Below, in pieces: positions 42,518 to 51,245 of a DNA stretch of 64,000 bases. The position numbers were made by a program, and so were the translations under genes. Source of the DNA: Lysinibacillus fusiformis (lineage in GTDB: Bacteria; Bacillota; Bacilli; Bacillales_A; Planococcaceae); the NCBI RefSeq assembly GCF_007362955.1, contig NZ_CP041696.1:4154001-4218000 (forward strand), in the 5' to 3' direction. The notes below the pieces were generated by a model. The model searched no databases. It had not been told where the DNA came from and saw only the letters and a program-made list of their open reading frames with translations. Positions within the stretch are counted from its first letter, which is position 1; every line of letters starts with the position of its first letter.

Positions 42518-42605
42518 AAAAATAATGGATACTACGTCGATAATTAAATATTGTTTTGCTTGATCTTTAGGATATATTTTTATACTTTACACCAACCCTT
42601 GTCGA

Positions 42606-43739
42606 TTATTTATTTGCTACGGCTTGAACAGCATGTTTTCGAATCCATTCCAAAGGTCCAACATGAAAATGCTTTAGACAAATATGAGCCATGAAGAGTT
42701 GGAAAAGGGAAAGGGCAATCCAAATGACAATAACCTCGAAACTAGTGAGCTTTCCACCTAATCCTAAGCCCCAACCATAGAAAATAATAGATGCCAATAT
42801 ATTTTGTAAAACATAACAACTTAAAGACATTTTACCAACTTCCCCAAATCGATTCCATAGCCAATCTACCTTTTTATATTCTATCAGTTTCCCTAAAATT
42901 CCAATATATCCAAGTGACAGAATCGGTGCAAATAAATAGCGAACAGGGAAATCAAAAGCCCCTCCAGGAATAAAAATAAGCAGATTTAGTGGTACACCGA
43001 TATAAATCCCAATAGACAATAACTTTTTGCGCGAATGGCGTCCGTGTTCACCGGGAGAAAATACACCGTTACGCATTAATTTAACACCCATTAAAAATAA
43101 GAAGATATTCATTGGAATAATAAAAATCGCTTCCGTTCTAAAAAACCAAAAGTTCGTTATACGATTGTGAATTTGTTCAAACCAACTACCATGTTGATAA
43201 ATACTCACGATCGAATCGTTGCCAGGTAAAGACATATTCGCTCCTAGTAAGGCACTTACTAAAATTAGCAGAATGATAAGTGCATGAAATCCACCAATAA
43301 GATATAAAGAACGATGAATGGCTTTATCACCAGCTTTTACGATAAAGGCAACGATGATGGCTGTCACAGCGTAACTCATCAAAATATCATATTCCATAAC
43401 CAATGTGAAATGGATAAAACCCTCTACAAACAAGAATAAAACAGTCCAAATATAGACACCGGGCCATGCATTCCCTTTTCGCATGGATTGTTGGTATTTT
43501 AATTCTAGACCAACCCCAAACATAATGGTTAACAGTCCTAAAAGCTTCCCATTTACGAAAAATAACACGAGCATTCGTAGAAAATCATCGAATGACCACC
43601 AACCTGAATAGTTACTTGTTGTAATGTAAGTTAAGTCGCCGAGATAAGCAAAGATCCAAATATTTGTACCGAGTGTTCCCAATACGGCAAAGCCTCGTAA
43701 AATGTCGATTAGCGGTAACCTTTGATTAGCTTGCATCAT
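42606..43739 (-). CDS. DUF418 (YeiB-like) membrane protein
   Basis: 377 residues, about ten helices. The start QRLPLIDILRGFAVLGTL and the end FLFMGVKLMRNG / WIRKHAVQ-type segments are as in DUF418 proteins, whose N-terminal part resembles acyltransferase-3 heparan-acetyltransferase-like membranes (LRGFA). ATG 43739 follows AAGAGTG. Function in the family is not established. Part of its 5' half is duplicated as a decayed copy near 58.7 kb. Confidence 0.8.
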   Translation of the reverse strand: MMQANQRLPLIDILRGFAVLGTLGTNIWIFAYLGDLTYITTSNYSGWWSFDDFLRMLVLFFVNGKLLGLLTIMFGVGLELKYQQSMRKGNAWPGVYIWTVLFLFVEGFIHFTLVMEYDILMSYAVTAIIVAFIVKAGDKAIHRSLYLIGGFHALIILLILVSALLGANMSLPGNDSIVSIYQHGSWFEQIHNRITNFWFFRTEAIFIIPMNIFLFLMGVKLMRNGVFSPGEHGRHSRKKLLSIGIYIGVPLNLLIFIPGGAFDFPVRYLFAPILSLGYIGILGKLIEYKKVDWLWNRFGEVGKMSLSCYVLQNILASIIFYGWGLGLGGKLTSFEVIVIWIALSLFQLFMAHICLKHFHVGPLEWIRKHAVQAVANK

Positions 43740-43816
43740 TTATATCACTCTTTCTGTGTTTTCTTATAAGTAAAATGATAAAGAGAAACAGAAAAAAAGC
43801 CTATTCACAGGAGTCA

Positions 43817-43850
43817 AAAGTTCTTTATGACACGTGTCATAAAGAACTTT
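43817..43850. repeat. Perfect 34-bp palindrome
   Basis: 17-base arms meet at CACGTG; the left arm is AAAGTTCTTTATGACAC and the right arm its exact complement. It lies upstream of the DUF418 gene and immediately before a group II intron 5' end. The left part is repeated in the decayed copy at 58897-58918. It can act as a terminator hairpin on either strand (TTT follows). Confidence 0.8.
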
Positions 43851-43990
43851 GTGCGCCCAGCACGGACGTAATCTATAGGGTGTAAATCCCGAACCGCGAA
43901 GGCAGAAAATGTGGTTAATCAAGTACAAGGGTGTCCGTGTTATCTGTTGAAACCAACACTTACAAGGAAGGTGTTCTTAGATTCAAGATG
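43851..43990 (+). mobile_element. Group II intron 5' remnant 1
   Basis: GTGCGCCCAGCACGG (43851 onward), AATCTATAGGGTGTAAATCC, CGAACCGCGAAGGCAGAA and AAGGGTGTCCGTG are the opening of group II introns; the CACGGAC/GTCCGTG pair is the intact domain I basal stem. No reverse transcriptase follows. Location right behind a hairpin is the insertion habit of class C introns. The right boundary is approximate. Confidence 0.75.
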
Positions 43991-44277
43991 GTAGCTATTA
44001 TTAAAGACTAAATATTTGGAAAATTTGATTGTAAATTAAAAAATTTCCGCTCATAATAAACGTTATGAGCAGTCAGGGGCTATGGTTCTATTACACTTCA
44101 GTGATTATTAGAAGGGGGGATTTCGCCATTAGCTTTTTCTTTTAAAGTGGCATGTTCTTCTAATTTTGCAACTTCTTTTTTTACGGATTCGACGAGAACA
44201 CTCCTGACTTCAGTCGTGAGAGGTTCAAGGATTAGTGGATATTTTACAATATTAGGATAAAAAGGTGGGGAGCATTC
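43991..44277. other. Region before the ABC exporter operon, with a possible antisense remnant
   Basis: Hairpin GCTCATA/TATGAGC at 44052-44071. On the minus strand a 60-codon frame (44095-44277; VESVKKEVAKLEEHATLKEK) looks protein-like but has no ribosome site and may be the eroded end of a gene. The ABC gene's own ribosome site AGGTGGGGAG lies at 44262-44271. Confidence 0.35.
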
Positions 44278-46038
44278 ATGCTAAAAATATTTAAATATAT
44301 GCAAAGAAATGAATGGCTTTTTGTTTGTATAAGTCTTTTATTTATCGTCGTACAAGTTTGGCTTGATTTAAAGTTGCCAGACTATATGGCTGAAATTACG
44401 ACACTTATCCAAACAGAAGGCACAACGACTACAGATTTACTGGCACCGGGTAGTTATATGCTATTATGTGCAATCGGTAGTATGATGGCTGCGATGGTGG
44501 TTGGTTATTTTGCCGCAAAGGTGGCAGCAGGACTATCTAAGCGTTTGCGTGCAATGGTGTATGAAAAAACAATGATGTTCTCAATGGAGGAAATCAATTC
44601 TTTTTCTACAGCTAGTTTAATCACACGATCGACGAATGATATTACGCAGATTCAGCTTATAATTGCAATGGGGTTACAGGCTATTATCAAAGCACCTATA
44701 TTAGCAGTTTGGGCGATTGTGAAAATTTCTGGAAAGAGCTGGCAATGGTCTGCTGCAACAGGTGTATCCGTATTTGTGTTAATCATTATGCTAAGTGTAG
44801 TGATTTTATTTGCTCTCCCTAAGTTTCGGATTATTCAAACATTAACAGATAATTTAAATCGTGTGACGAGAGAGGGCTTAACAGGATTAAGAGTGATTCG
44901 AGCCTATAATGCGGAACACTATCAACATACGAAATTTGAAAAGGCTAATGAACAATTAACAGCTACTAATCTATTTGTAAATCGAGTGATGGCTATTATG
45001 ATGCCGGGTATGATCTTTATTATGTCTGGTCTTAGCGTATCGATTTATTGGCTTGGGGCTTATATTATTAATGAAGCAAATGCGATGAATCGCATTCAGC
45101 TTTTCTCAGACATGGTGGTATTTAGTTCTTATGCAGTACAAGTGGTGATGGCGTTTATGATGCTAAGTATGATTTTTATCATGCTTCCTCGTGCTGCTGT
45201 ATCGGCAAAACGAATACTCGAAGTGTTAAATACAAAATCAACAATAACTGATGGTAAGAAGGTTGAAGGATTGCCTGGAATGGTTGGAGATGTGGAATTC
45301 CGTAATGTTGATTTTGCTTACCCAAATACGGAAGAACCGATACTACACAACATTAGCTTTACAGCAAAAAAAGGGGAAACTGTTGCGTTTATTGGATCAA
45401 CAGGTAGCGGTAAATCAACTGTTGTCAACTTAATTCCTCGTTTCTATGATGCTACAAGAGGAGAAATACTCGTTGATGGTGTCAATGTAAAAGCATATAC
45501 GCAAGAAGCATTGCGCAATAAAATCGGCTATGTTTCGCAAAAGGCTATTTTATTTAGTGGGACAGTAGCTTCTAATGTAGCGTATGGTAAAAATCGACAC
45601 GAGGATGCACAAGAGTTCCTGAAAAAAGCGATTGAAATTGCCCAAGCGAAGGATTTTGTAGAGGAGCGTGAGGGGCAATATGACAGTGAAATTTCTCAAG
45701 GCGGAACAAATGTATCAGGTGGTCAAAAACAGCGTTTATCTATTGCACGTGCCATTTATCACCGGCCAGAGATTTATATTTTCGATGATTCTTTTTCGGC
45801 ACTGGATTATAAGACCGACCGTTTATTGCGAACAGCATTAAAAGAACTAACGGCAGAGGCCACGACCTTAATCGTGGCACAGCGCATTGGAACGATTAAA
45901 GAGGCAGATCAGATTATTGTGTTAGATAAAGGGCAAATTGTGGGCAAGGGTAAACACGTAGAATTATTAAAAAATTGTCCTACCTATATCGAAATCGCCT
46001 ACTCACAACTTTCAAAGGAGGAGCTAGAAAATGAATAA
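44278..46038 (+). CDS. ABC multidrug exporter half 1, YfiB-like
   Basis: 586 residues: six-helix exporter domain (1-310) then an ATPase domain. Walker A GSTGSGKST, signature NVSGGQKQRLS, Walker B IYIFDDSFSALD. The catalytic glutamate after Walker B is Asp here, the mark of the degenerate site in heterodimeric exporters. The second gene overlaps by eight bases, so both halves are made together. Close to the YfiB/YfiC and BmrCD type. Substrates are likely hydrophobic drugs or lipids. Confidence 0.85.
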   Translation: MLKIFKYMQRNEWLFVCISLLFIVVQVWLDLKLPDYMAEITTLIQTEGTTTTDLLAPGSYMLLCAIGSMMAAMVVGYFAAKVAAGLSKRLRAMVYEKTMMFSMEEINSFSTASLITRSTNDITQIQLIIAMGLQAIIKAPILAVWAIVKISGKSWQWSAATGVSVFVLIIMLSVVILFALPKFRIIQTLTDNLNRVTREGLTGLRVIRAYNAEHYQHTKFEKANEQLTATNLFVNRVMAIMMPGMIFIMSGLSVSIYWLGAYIINEANAMNRIQLFSDMVVFSSYAVQVVMAFMMLSMIFIMLPRAAVSAKRILEVLNTKSTITDGKKVEGLPGMVGDVEFRNVDFAYPNTEEPILHNISFTAKKGETVAFIGSTGSGKSTVVNLIPRFYDATRGEILVDGVNVKAYTQEALRNKIGYVSQKAILFSGTVASNVAYGKNRHEDAQEFLKKAIEIAQAKDFVEEREGQYDSEISQGGTNVSGGQKQRLSIARAIYHRPEIYIFDDSFSALDYKTDRLLRTALKELTAEATTLIVAQRIGTIKEADQIIVLDKGQIVGKGKHVELLKNCPTYIEIAYSQLSKEELENE

Positions 46039-47878
46039 ACCACATCAAACTAGACCTATGCCATCTGGGCAACCTCCTAAAATGGGGAGGGGCGGACCTC
46101 CAGGAATGGGGCCTATGTCTGGAGAAAAACCAAAGCAATTTAAAGCTACCATTCGTGAACTAATCGAGTATGCAAAGCAATATATTCCATTTGTCATGAT
46201 TGCACTTGTACTTGCGTTAGTAGGTGCTATTTTAAATGTAGTCGGTCCAGATATTTTAAGTGATATGACCAATACAATTGCAGCTGGGTTAGCCACATCC
46301 ATTAATCTAGATGAAATAAAACGTTTAGGCATTATTTTAGCCTTTATGTATGGTCTTGGCTTGTTTTTTAATTATCTTCAAGGCTTTATTATGGCAACAG
46401 TGACGCAGCGTATTACGAAAAAAATGCGTACGGACATCTCTGACAAAATGCCGGGTATCCCTTTAAAATATTTCGATAAAACAAGTATCGGGAACGTACT
46501 AAGTCGTGTAACAAATGATGTTGATACAATCGGTCAAACATTAAATAACAGCTTAGGTTCTTTAGTAAGTGGGCTCGCTACATTTGTAGGTGCCCTAGTG
46601 ATGATGTTTTATACAAACTGGATTATGGCAATCTCGGCGATTCTATCTACGATTATTGGTTTTAGCTTCATGTCCATTATTATGAAAGGCTCACAAAAGT
46701 ACTTTAAAGCACAGCAAATGGAACTCGGTATGATTAATGGTCATATTGAGGAAACCTATGCGGGTCATACAGTCGTAAAAGCTTATAACGGTGAAGAAAA
46801 TGCAAAGATGGTTTTTCATGATATCAATGAGCGACTGTATACAAATGCGTGGAAATCACAATTTATGTCCGGCTTAATGATGCCGATTATGACATTCGTC
46901 GGTAATTTTGGCTATGTAGTCGTTTGCGTAGTAGGTGCCATTTTAGTGAATAATGATGCTATTCAAATTGGTACAATTGTTGCATTTATGATGTACATTC
47001 GCTTATTCACACAGCCACTTGCCCAATTGGCACAAGCTGCAACAAGCATGCAGTCAACCGCCGCAGCAAGCGAACGCGTATTTGAATTTTTAAAGGAAGA
47101 AGAATTAGAAGATGAAAGCGAAAAAACACAAACGCTTTCTAGCGTAAAAGGGGATGTGGCATTTAAACATGTTCGTTTTGGCTATGATGAAGAACATACC
47201 ATCATTAAAAATTTTTCTGCTAGTGTAAAGGCAGGTCAAAAAGTTGCGATTGTAGGTCCAACTGGTGCTGGTAAAACGACATTAGTCAATCTTCTAATGC
47301 GTTTTTATGAAGTAAATGAAGGAGAAATCACCATTGATGGAACACCAATTCATTCATTAACGCGTGAAAATGTTCATGATCTGTTTTGCATGGTCCTCCA
47401 AGATACTTGGCTATTTGAAGGAACAATCCGTGAGAATATCGTATTTTCTAAAGAAAATGTAACAGATGAGCAAGTGGAGCAAGCATGTAGAGCAGTTGGT
47501 TTACATCATTTTATTAAAACCTTGCCTAATGGATATAATACAGTGCTGAATGATAAGGCGAACCTATCAGCGGGGCAAAAACAACTGTTAACCATTGCTC
47601 GTGCGATGATTGAAAATGCGCCACTCCTCATTTTAGATGAAGCAACAAGCTCTGTCGATACGCGGACAGAGATACTAATCCAAAAAGCGATGGATGAGTT
47701 AGCTAACGGCAAGACATCCTTCGTAATTGCACACCGTTTATCCACGATAAGAAATGCAGATTTAATCATTGTTATGAAAGATGGCGATATTATTGAGACG
47801 GGTAACCATGAAGAACTACTTGAAAAAGGCGGATTCTATGCGGAACTTTACAACAGTCAATTTGAAGATGCATCTTAA
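46031..47878 (+). CDS. ABC multidrug exporter half 2, YfiC-like
   Basis: 615 residues. A Pro/Gly/Met-rich cytosolic N-terminus (PSGQPPKMGRGGPPGMGPM) precedes the six-helix domain. ATPase: Walker A GPTGAGKTT, signature NLSAGQKQLLT, Walker B LLILDEATSSVD with the catalytic Glu, switch IAHRLST. It thus supplies the working hydrolysis site to its partner. ATG 46031 follows AAAGGAGGAG within the first gene. The N-terminal tract is typical of the second half of such pairs. Confidence 0.85.
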   Translation: MNKPHQTRPMPSGQPPKMGRGGPPGMGPMSGEKPKQFKATIRELIEYAKQYIPFVMIALVLALVGAILNVVGPDILSDMTNTIAAGLATSINLDEIKRLGIILAFMYGLGLFFNYLQGFIMATVTQRITKKMRTDISDKMPGIPLKYFDKTSIGNVLSRVTNDVDTIGQTLNNSLGSLVSGLATFVGALVMMFYTNWIMAISAILSTIIGFSFMSIIMKGSQKYFKAQQMELGMINGHIEETYAGHTVVKAYNGEENAKMVFHDINERLYTNAWKSQFMSGLMMPIMTFVGNFGYVVVCVVGAILVNNDAIQIGTIVAFMMYIRLFTQPLAQLAQAATSMQSTAAASERVFEFLKEEELEDESEKTQTLSSVKGDVAFKHVRFGYDEEHTIIKNFSASVKAGQKVAIVGPTGAGKTTLVNLLMRFYEVNEGEITIDGTPIHSLTRENVHDLFCMVLQDTWLFEGTIRENIVFSKENVTDEQVEQACRAVGLHHFIKTLPNGYNTVLNDKANLSAGQKQLLTIARAMIENAPLLILDEATSSVDTRTEILIQKAMDELANGKTSFVIAHRLSTIRNADLIIVMKDGDIIETGNHEELLEKGGFYAELYNSQFEDAS

Positions 47879-47911
47879 TTAGTTTTAGAGACACAGAAAA
47901 AATTGAACTGG

Positions 47912-47943
47912 CAGCTATAAATTTCAAAAAAAATTTATAGCTG
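47912..47943. terminator. Hairpin after the ABC exporter operon
   Basis: Perfect 13-base arms CAGCTATAAATTT (47912-47924) / AAATTTATAGCTG (47931-47943) but no T-run; possibly a transcript-stabilising or weak stop hairpin. Confidence 0.5.
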
Positions 47944-48087
47944 TGATTCGTAAATTTAGCGAAATCGATATACGACTTAACTGCAAATCAGTGCTATTCC
48001 ATGTCACATCATTAAAATTATGTCGTATGTCAATATCACCATATTACATATAGAGAGCTTTTAAAAATATGATTAGGATATGATAGG

Positions 48088-48118
48088 GTGAACCGTATCA
48101 TAAGTAAGTGAGGTTTTT
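48088..48118. repeat. Short palindromic repeat B, copy 1
   Basis: GGTGAACCGTATCATAAGTA then AGTGAGGTTTTTTT; also present near 49.41 and 49.96 kb. Within it TATGATA...TATCATA can pair. T-run follows. Confidence 0.6.
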
Positions 48119-48257
48119 TTGAAAAATAGTACAGCACCTTCTCAAATAGTGGAATAAGTGTTTTTTTGTTGTTTGGCCGTATAAAAAGAATGAACTCCTT
48201 ATGAGAACAGAATAGTGGTAAAGCAGAGAATAGAAGTTCCTCTGGATAGCAAGGTTC

Positions 48258-48345
48258 TATTGGAGCGATCGTGAACAATTTATTGGATAATGCGGTTAGA
48301 CATACACCTCACCAAGGGTAGATTTTTGTAGAATGCTATACACAA
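48258..48345 (+). pseudogene. Histidine kinase ATPase-domain scrap
   Basis: The frame at 48264 reads AIVNNLLDNAVRHTPHQG, a clear N-box of a sensor kinase, followed by an in-frame TAG and then IFVEC. No start, phospho-acceptor region or downstream G-boxes are found, so only this piece of a lost kinase survives. The rest of 47944-48450 is repeat B and AT-rich DNA. Confidence 0.65.
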
Positions 48346-48450
48346 AGATATTATCCAAATAATACTTTAGTTAAATTAATGTATTTGACTAAATCTAAAT
48401 TTCTTCTTCGAATAAGATATATTATTCTAAATCGAAAAGAAGGTGGTATA

Positions 48451-49032
48451 ATGTCAAATCAACGAGGTCATAAAGATAGTAATGATGGGTCTAATTCCAA
48501 GGAAATACAAAGCGGTATGGAAAGTAAAAATGAAAAAGTAAGGATTATTGTAAAAAAAGATGGAGAAGAAATTAGGACTGATGCTCCTGTATCGGATAAG
48601 TTAAAGGTTGTAATTGTTATAAATAATCAGTTCACTAGTGCACCTAATACCACGCAAATTGCAAGTGGGGCAGGAAGAAATAGTGCAGCTGGTAGTAATG
48701 CTGCAATAGATTCCTCGAATACCGATCAACAGCAAAGTGTGGGAGCACAAGGGGTAGCTAGAAATAGCGGTATGAAGGGGGAGCAGACTGAACCTCACGA
48801 ACAGCATGAAGACTGGGATGGTGACGAAGAAATTGTTATCATCATCAATAATCAGATAAATCAGGGTCAAAAACAGTCGTCAGCTACTCAGATAGCAAGC
48901 GGAAGCGGTTTAGATAGTACGGGAGGAACTAATTCAGCCATAGGAAGTTCTAATACGAAGCAGCAGCATGCGGTTGGTGGAGGCGGTCGTGCAATAAATA
49001 AGGGTGAGAATGGTGATCAAGAGGAAAAGTAA
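48451..49032 (+). CDS. Two-repeat Asn/Gln/Ser/Gly-rich protein, unknown
   Basis: 193 residues. Two imperfect copies (about 51-105 and 127-184) share VIVINNQ / VIIINNQ, then TQIASGAG / TQIASGSG, S(A/T)xGxN(A/S)AI, SSNTxQQ and VGxxGxAxN. The first copy follows a short acidic strand IRTDAPVSDK; no signal peptide or membrane segment. ATG 48451 follows AAGGTGG. Repeats with alternating strands and Asn/Gln/Ser ladders suggest a beta-solenoid or amyloid-like fold. No family known to me; a spore surface role is possible but unproved. Confidence 0.6.
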   Translation: MSNQRGHKDSNDGSNSKEIQSGMESKNEKVRIIVKKDGEEIRTDAPVSDKLKVVIVINNQFTSAPNTTQIASGAGRNSAAGSNAAIDSSNTDQQQSVGAQGVARNSGMKGEQTEPHEQHEDWDGDEEIVIIINNQINQGQKQSSATQIASGSGLDSTGGTNSAIGSSNTKQQHAVGGGGRAINKGENGDQEEK

Positions 49033-49406
49033 CAATTCATTGTAAAAGTTAAAAAGGATTAAAATATAATTATCTACGTAAACTAAAAGAGAATTGATCC
49101 CATAGCTTATAGATAGTTAAGAATCAGTTTTTTATTTAATCAGAAGGATAATATCTGGGCCATATCATATTTCTAGTTTTTTAGACTCGGCAGTAAAGTT
49201 AACCATTGAAAGAATGGGTAGCAAATATTTATTCGCCTTTTTCATAGAATGAATATTCTATAGTTTTTACCTATAGGAAACGTAAATGCTGTTCTGTTCT
49301 ATCTCTCTTTTTAGATGATAGTAAAGCAGCGACTAATAGCGAATAGCTGACATGCGTAGGGCCAGAATAATGTATGAGTACATTTGATCGAAAACCTCAT
49401 TTAGTT

Positions 49407-49443
49407 ACGTTACGGTGAACCGTATCATAAGTAAGTGCGGTTT
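49407..49443. repeat. Short palindromic repeat B, copy 2
   Basis: ACGTTACGGTGAACCGTATC, then ATAAGTAAGTGCGGTTT; the left flank AACCTCATTTA is a degenerate partner of TAAGTGCGGTT. It lies 53 bases before the orphan gene at 49497. 49033-49406 shows no gene; ATAGAAT/ATTCTAT at 49244-49261 is a small palindrome. Confidence 0.6.
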
Positions 49444-49496
49444 AAAGCAACGTGGAATTTATATGGATGTTGCTTCCTTTTTAGGAGGGCAAAATA

Positions 49497-49919
49497 ATGA
49501 GTATGATTTTATGTTTAGGTTTAAATTTCGAAGCAGCAATTAGTGATGACTTTGAAGAGTCATTAGTCATTCTCGATTCAGCTAGAGAAGAAGGGTTGAC
49601 TATTCAACAAAATATTTTCACTACACCGTTTGTTTATGAAATCGACTTTCATCCTAAATATCATTCTATATGGGATATGACCCAATACAATGAACAGTAT
49701 TCACCACATAATTTTCAAAAAGCAAAAATAACTTTTAAGGTGCTATGTGATTTTCTTAAACAATTAATCCCAAAAGGTGATTTTTGTGAACTTTATTTTT
49801 GTTGGATAGGTGAGGAAAGCGATCCAATTGAACAAAAGGTCAAAATTGATTTAAATCAATTCGATGAGGAATCATTATATATTGATGAAAAATATTATAT
49901 TAAATTTACTAATGAATAG
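49497..49919 (+). CDS. Unknown protein bracketed by repeat B
   Basis: 140 residues, acidic, soluble, with no membrane segment. FFEESLVILDSAREEGL-like helix near 20-36, an aromatic core (YEIDFHPKYHSIWDMTQYNE) and a terminal CELYFCWIGEE / YYIKF segment. Size, acidity and isolation resemble bacterial immunity proteins, but I do not recognise a family. TAGGAGGGC precedes the ATG. The gene stands alone and its terminator is one copy of repeat B. Function unknown. Confidence 0.55.
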   Translation: MSMILCLGLNFEAAISDDFEESLVILDSAREEGLTIQQNIFTTPFVYEIDFHPKYHSIWDMTQYNEQYSPHNFQKAKITFKVLCDFLKQLIPKGDFCELYFCWIGEESDPIEQKVKIDLNQFDEESLYIDEKYYIKFTNE

Positions 49920-49940
49920 AATGTTTTGGGATAAAAATTT

Positions 49941-49992
49941 ACCGCACTTAGCTCTATTACGGTGAACCATATCATAAGTAAGTGCGGTTTTT
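49941..49992 (+). terminator. Repeat B copy 3 forming a terminator
   Basis: ACCGCACTTA (49941-49950) pairs perfectly with TAAGTGCGGT (49979-49988), with the repeat B core ACGGTGAACC (49959-49968) in the loop and a T-run after. It ends the orphan gene. Confidence 0.7.
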
Positions 49993-50088
49993 CTTTTGAA
50001 AAAATATTAATAGTTCAAAGCTCAGCAATGTATTTAGTGCAATGCTAAAATATAGGGCGGTATAACAGTGTTTTTTTCAGAAAAGCAT

Positions 50089-50230
50089 TTATCCCGCATT
50101 AACGGTCAGTAATTTATCTGTTCCGAAAGCGAAGCGTCAGGTACAAGACGCCCACCTCAAGTGGAAAGGAGAGAATTAGTACACTAGGTGGGCGAACAAC
50201 TAACCGTAAAAGCCCGATTGGTTCGGGGCA
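50089..50230. repeat. Dispersed palindromic repeat A, copy 3, with insert
   Basis: Ends ACGGTCAGT (50102-50110) / ACTAACCGT (50199-50207) and inner perfect stem GCCCACCT (50150-50157) / AGGTGGGC (50185-50192). A 34-base piece with CCGAAAGCGAAGCG interrupts the core; the same piece recurs at about 50246-50262. Two more hairpins follow (50281-50319, 50334-50357). 49993-50464 has no gene. Confidence 0.7.
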
Positions 50231-50464
50231 ACAGATGTTTTATGTGCGAAAGCGAAGCGGCAGCGACAGGATGTTGGTCACACAAGCTTTTTCACAGGAT
50301 GTGAAGGTTTTAGCTTGTGTTCCTCTATTTATTGTGGGGGATGAAGAAAACCCCCACTGATTGAAGTTTCACTTTATCGGAAGACTTTATTTAAAATTTT
50401 CATTTGACGTTTTCCACCATGTTTTATATTATATAGAAGAAAAGAATGCCCGGACTAGAACGGG

Positions 50465-50499
50465 AGAGGTTCATAGCTGATACCCTCTATAAAAAACTA
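50465..50499 (+). ncRNA. PreQ1-I riboswitch before queF
   Basis: AGAGGTTCATAGCTGATACC then CTCTATAAAAAACTA is the preQ1 class I consensus. The P1 arms are AGAGG/CCTCT and the A-rich tail with the pairing ACTA is intact. A terminator follows at 50517. Binding of preQ1 should reduce queF expression. Confidence 0.85.
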
Positions 50500-50516
50500 T
50501 GGAAACATGACAATAT

Positions 50517-50545
50517 GCCATGTCCATATCGGACGTGGCTTTTTA
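50517..50545 (+). terminator. Expression-platform terminator of the first preQ1 riboswitch
   Basis: GCCATGTCC (50517-50525) / GGACGTGGC (50531-50539), five T. Placed directly after the aptamer. Confidence 0.8.
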
Positions 50546-50628
50546 TGTTTTTACGTATGTTTTAATAGAATGATTGGTGATGCCTCTCTTGAAAAGTGTT
50601 GGGAAACATTTTACAAGGAGGTTTTTTT

Positions 50629-51129
50629 ATGTCTGGAAGAAGCCATGAAGAAGGATTAAAGGATTTAACATTATTAGGTAATCAAGGTACTCAATATTCA
50701 TATGAATATGCACCCGAAGTACTGGAGGCAGTAGATAATCTTCATTCAAATCGAGATTATTTCGTCAAGTTTAATTGTCCAGAGTTCACTAGTTTATGTC
50801 CACTTACAAATCAGCCTGATTTTGCGACAATGTACATCTCATATATCCCGGATAAAAAAATTGTTGAGAGTAAATCACTAAAATTATATTTATTTAGTTT
50901 TAGAAATCATGGCGATTTCCACGAAGATTGCGTCAATATCATTATGAACGATTTAATTAAATTACTTGATCCAAGATATATCGAGGTTTGGGGGAAATTT
51001 ACGCCACGTGGAGGGATCTCGATTGATCCATGGTGTAACTATGGGAAACCAGAAACTAAATACGAAGAAATAGCGAATTATCGTTTAATGAATCACGATC
51101 TTAATCCAGAAAAAATCGATAATCGATAA
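50629..51129 (+). CDS. queF: QueF, preQ0 reductase
   Basis: NADPH-dependent 7-cyano-7-deazaguanine reductase, making preQ1 for queuosine in tRNA. 166 residues, the usual length of the short type. The catalytic stretch [20 protein letters not shown] holds the Cys nucleophile; [20 protein letters not shown] and [13 protein letters not shown] are as expected. ATG 50629 follows AAGGAGG; the frame is open 11 codons earlier (GTG 50596) without need. Cytosolic. It is controlled by its own riboswitch, separate from queCDE downstream. Confidence 0.9.
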   Translation: MSGRSHEEGLKDLTLLGNQGTQYSYEYAPEVLEAVDNLHSNRDYFVKFNCPEFTSLCPLTNQPDFATMYISYIPDKKIVESKSLKLYLFSFRNHGDFHEDCVNIIMNDLIKLLDPRYIEVWGKFTPRGGISIDPWCNYGKPETKYEEIANYRLMNHDLNPEKIDNR

Positions 51130-51153
51130 TTTGAAAATCTTATCAATGAAGGA

Positions 51154-51186
51154 AGAGGTTTTAGCTACCCTCTTAAAAAAAACTAA
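51154..51186 (+). ncRNA. PreQ1-I riboswitch before queCDE
   Basis: AGAGGTTTTAGCTACCCTCT then TTAAAAAAAACTAA, the class I consensus. CTAAGAA (51183-51189) can pair with TTCTTAG (51203-51209) as antiterminator, opposed by the terminator at 51192-51223. Confidence 0.9.
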
Positions 51187-51191
51187 GAAGA

Positions 51192-51223
51192 AAACAGCAT
51201 TTTTCTTAGGGTGCTGTTTTTTT
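51192..51223 (+). terminator. Expression-platform terminator of the second preQ1 riboswitch
   Basis: AAACAGCA (51192-51199) / TGCTGTTT (51212-51219) with seven T, ending 23 bases before queC. Confidence 0.85.
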
Positions 51224-51245
51224 CGTTATAAGGGAGTTTTTACAG

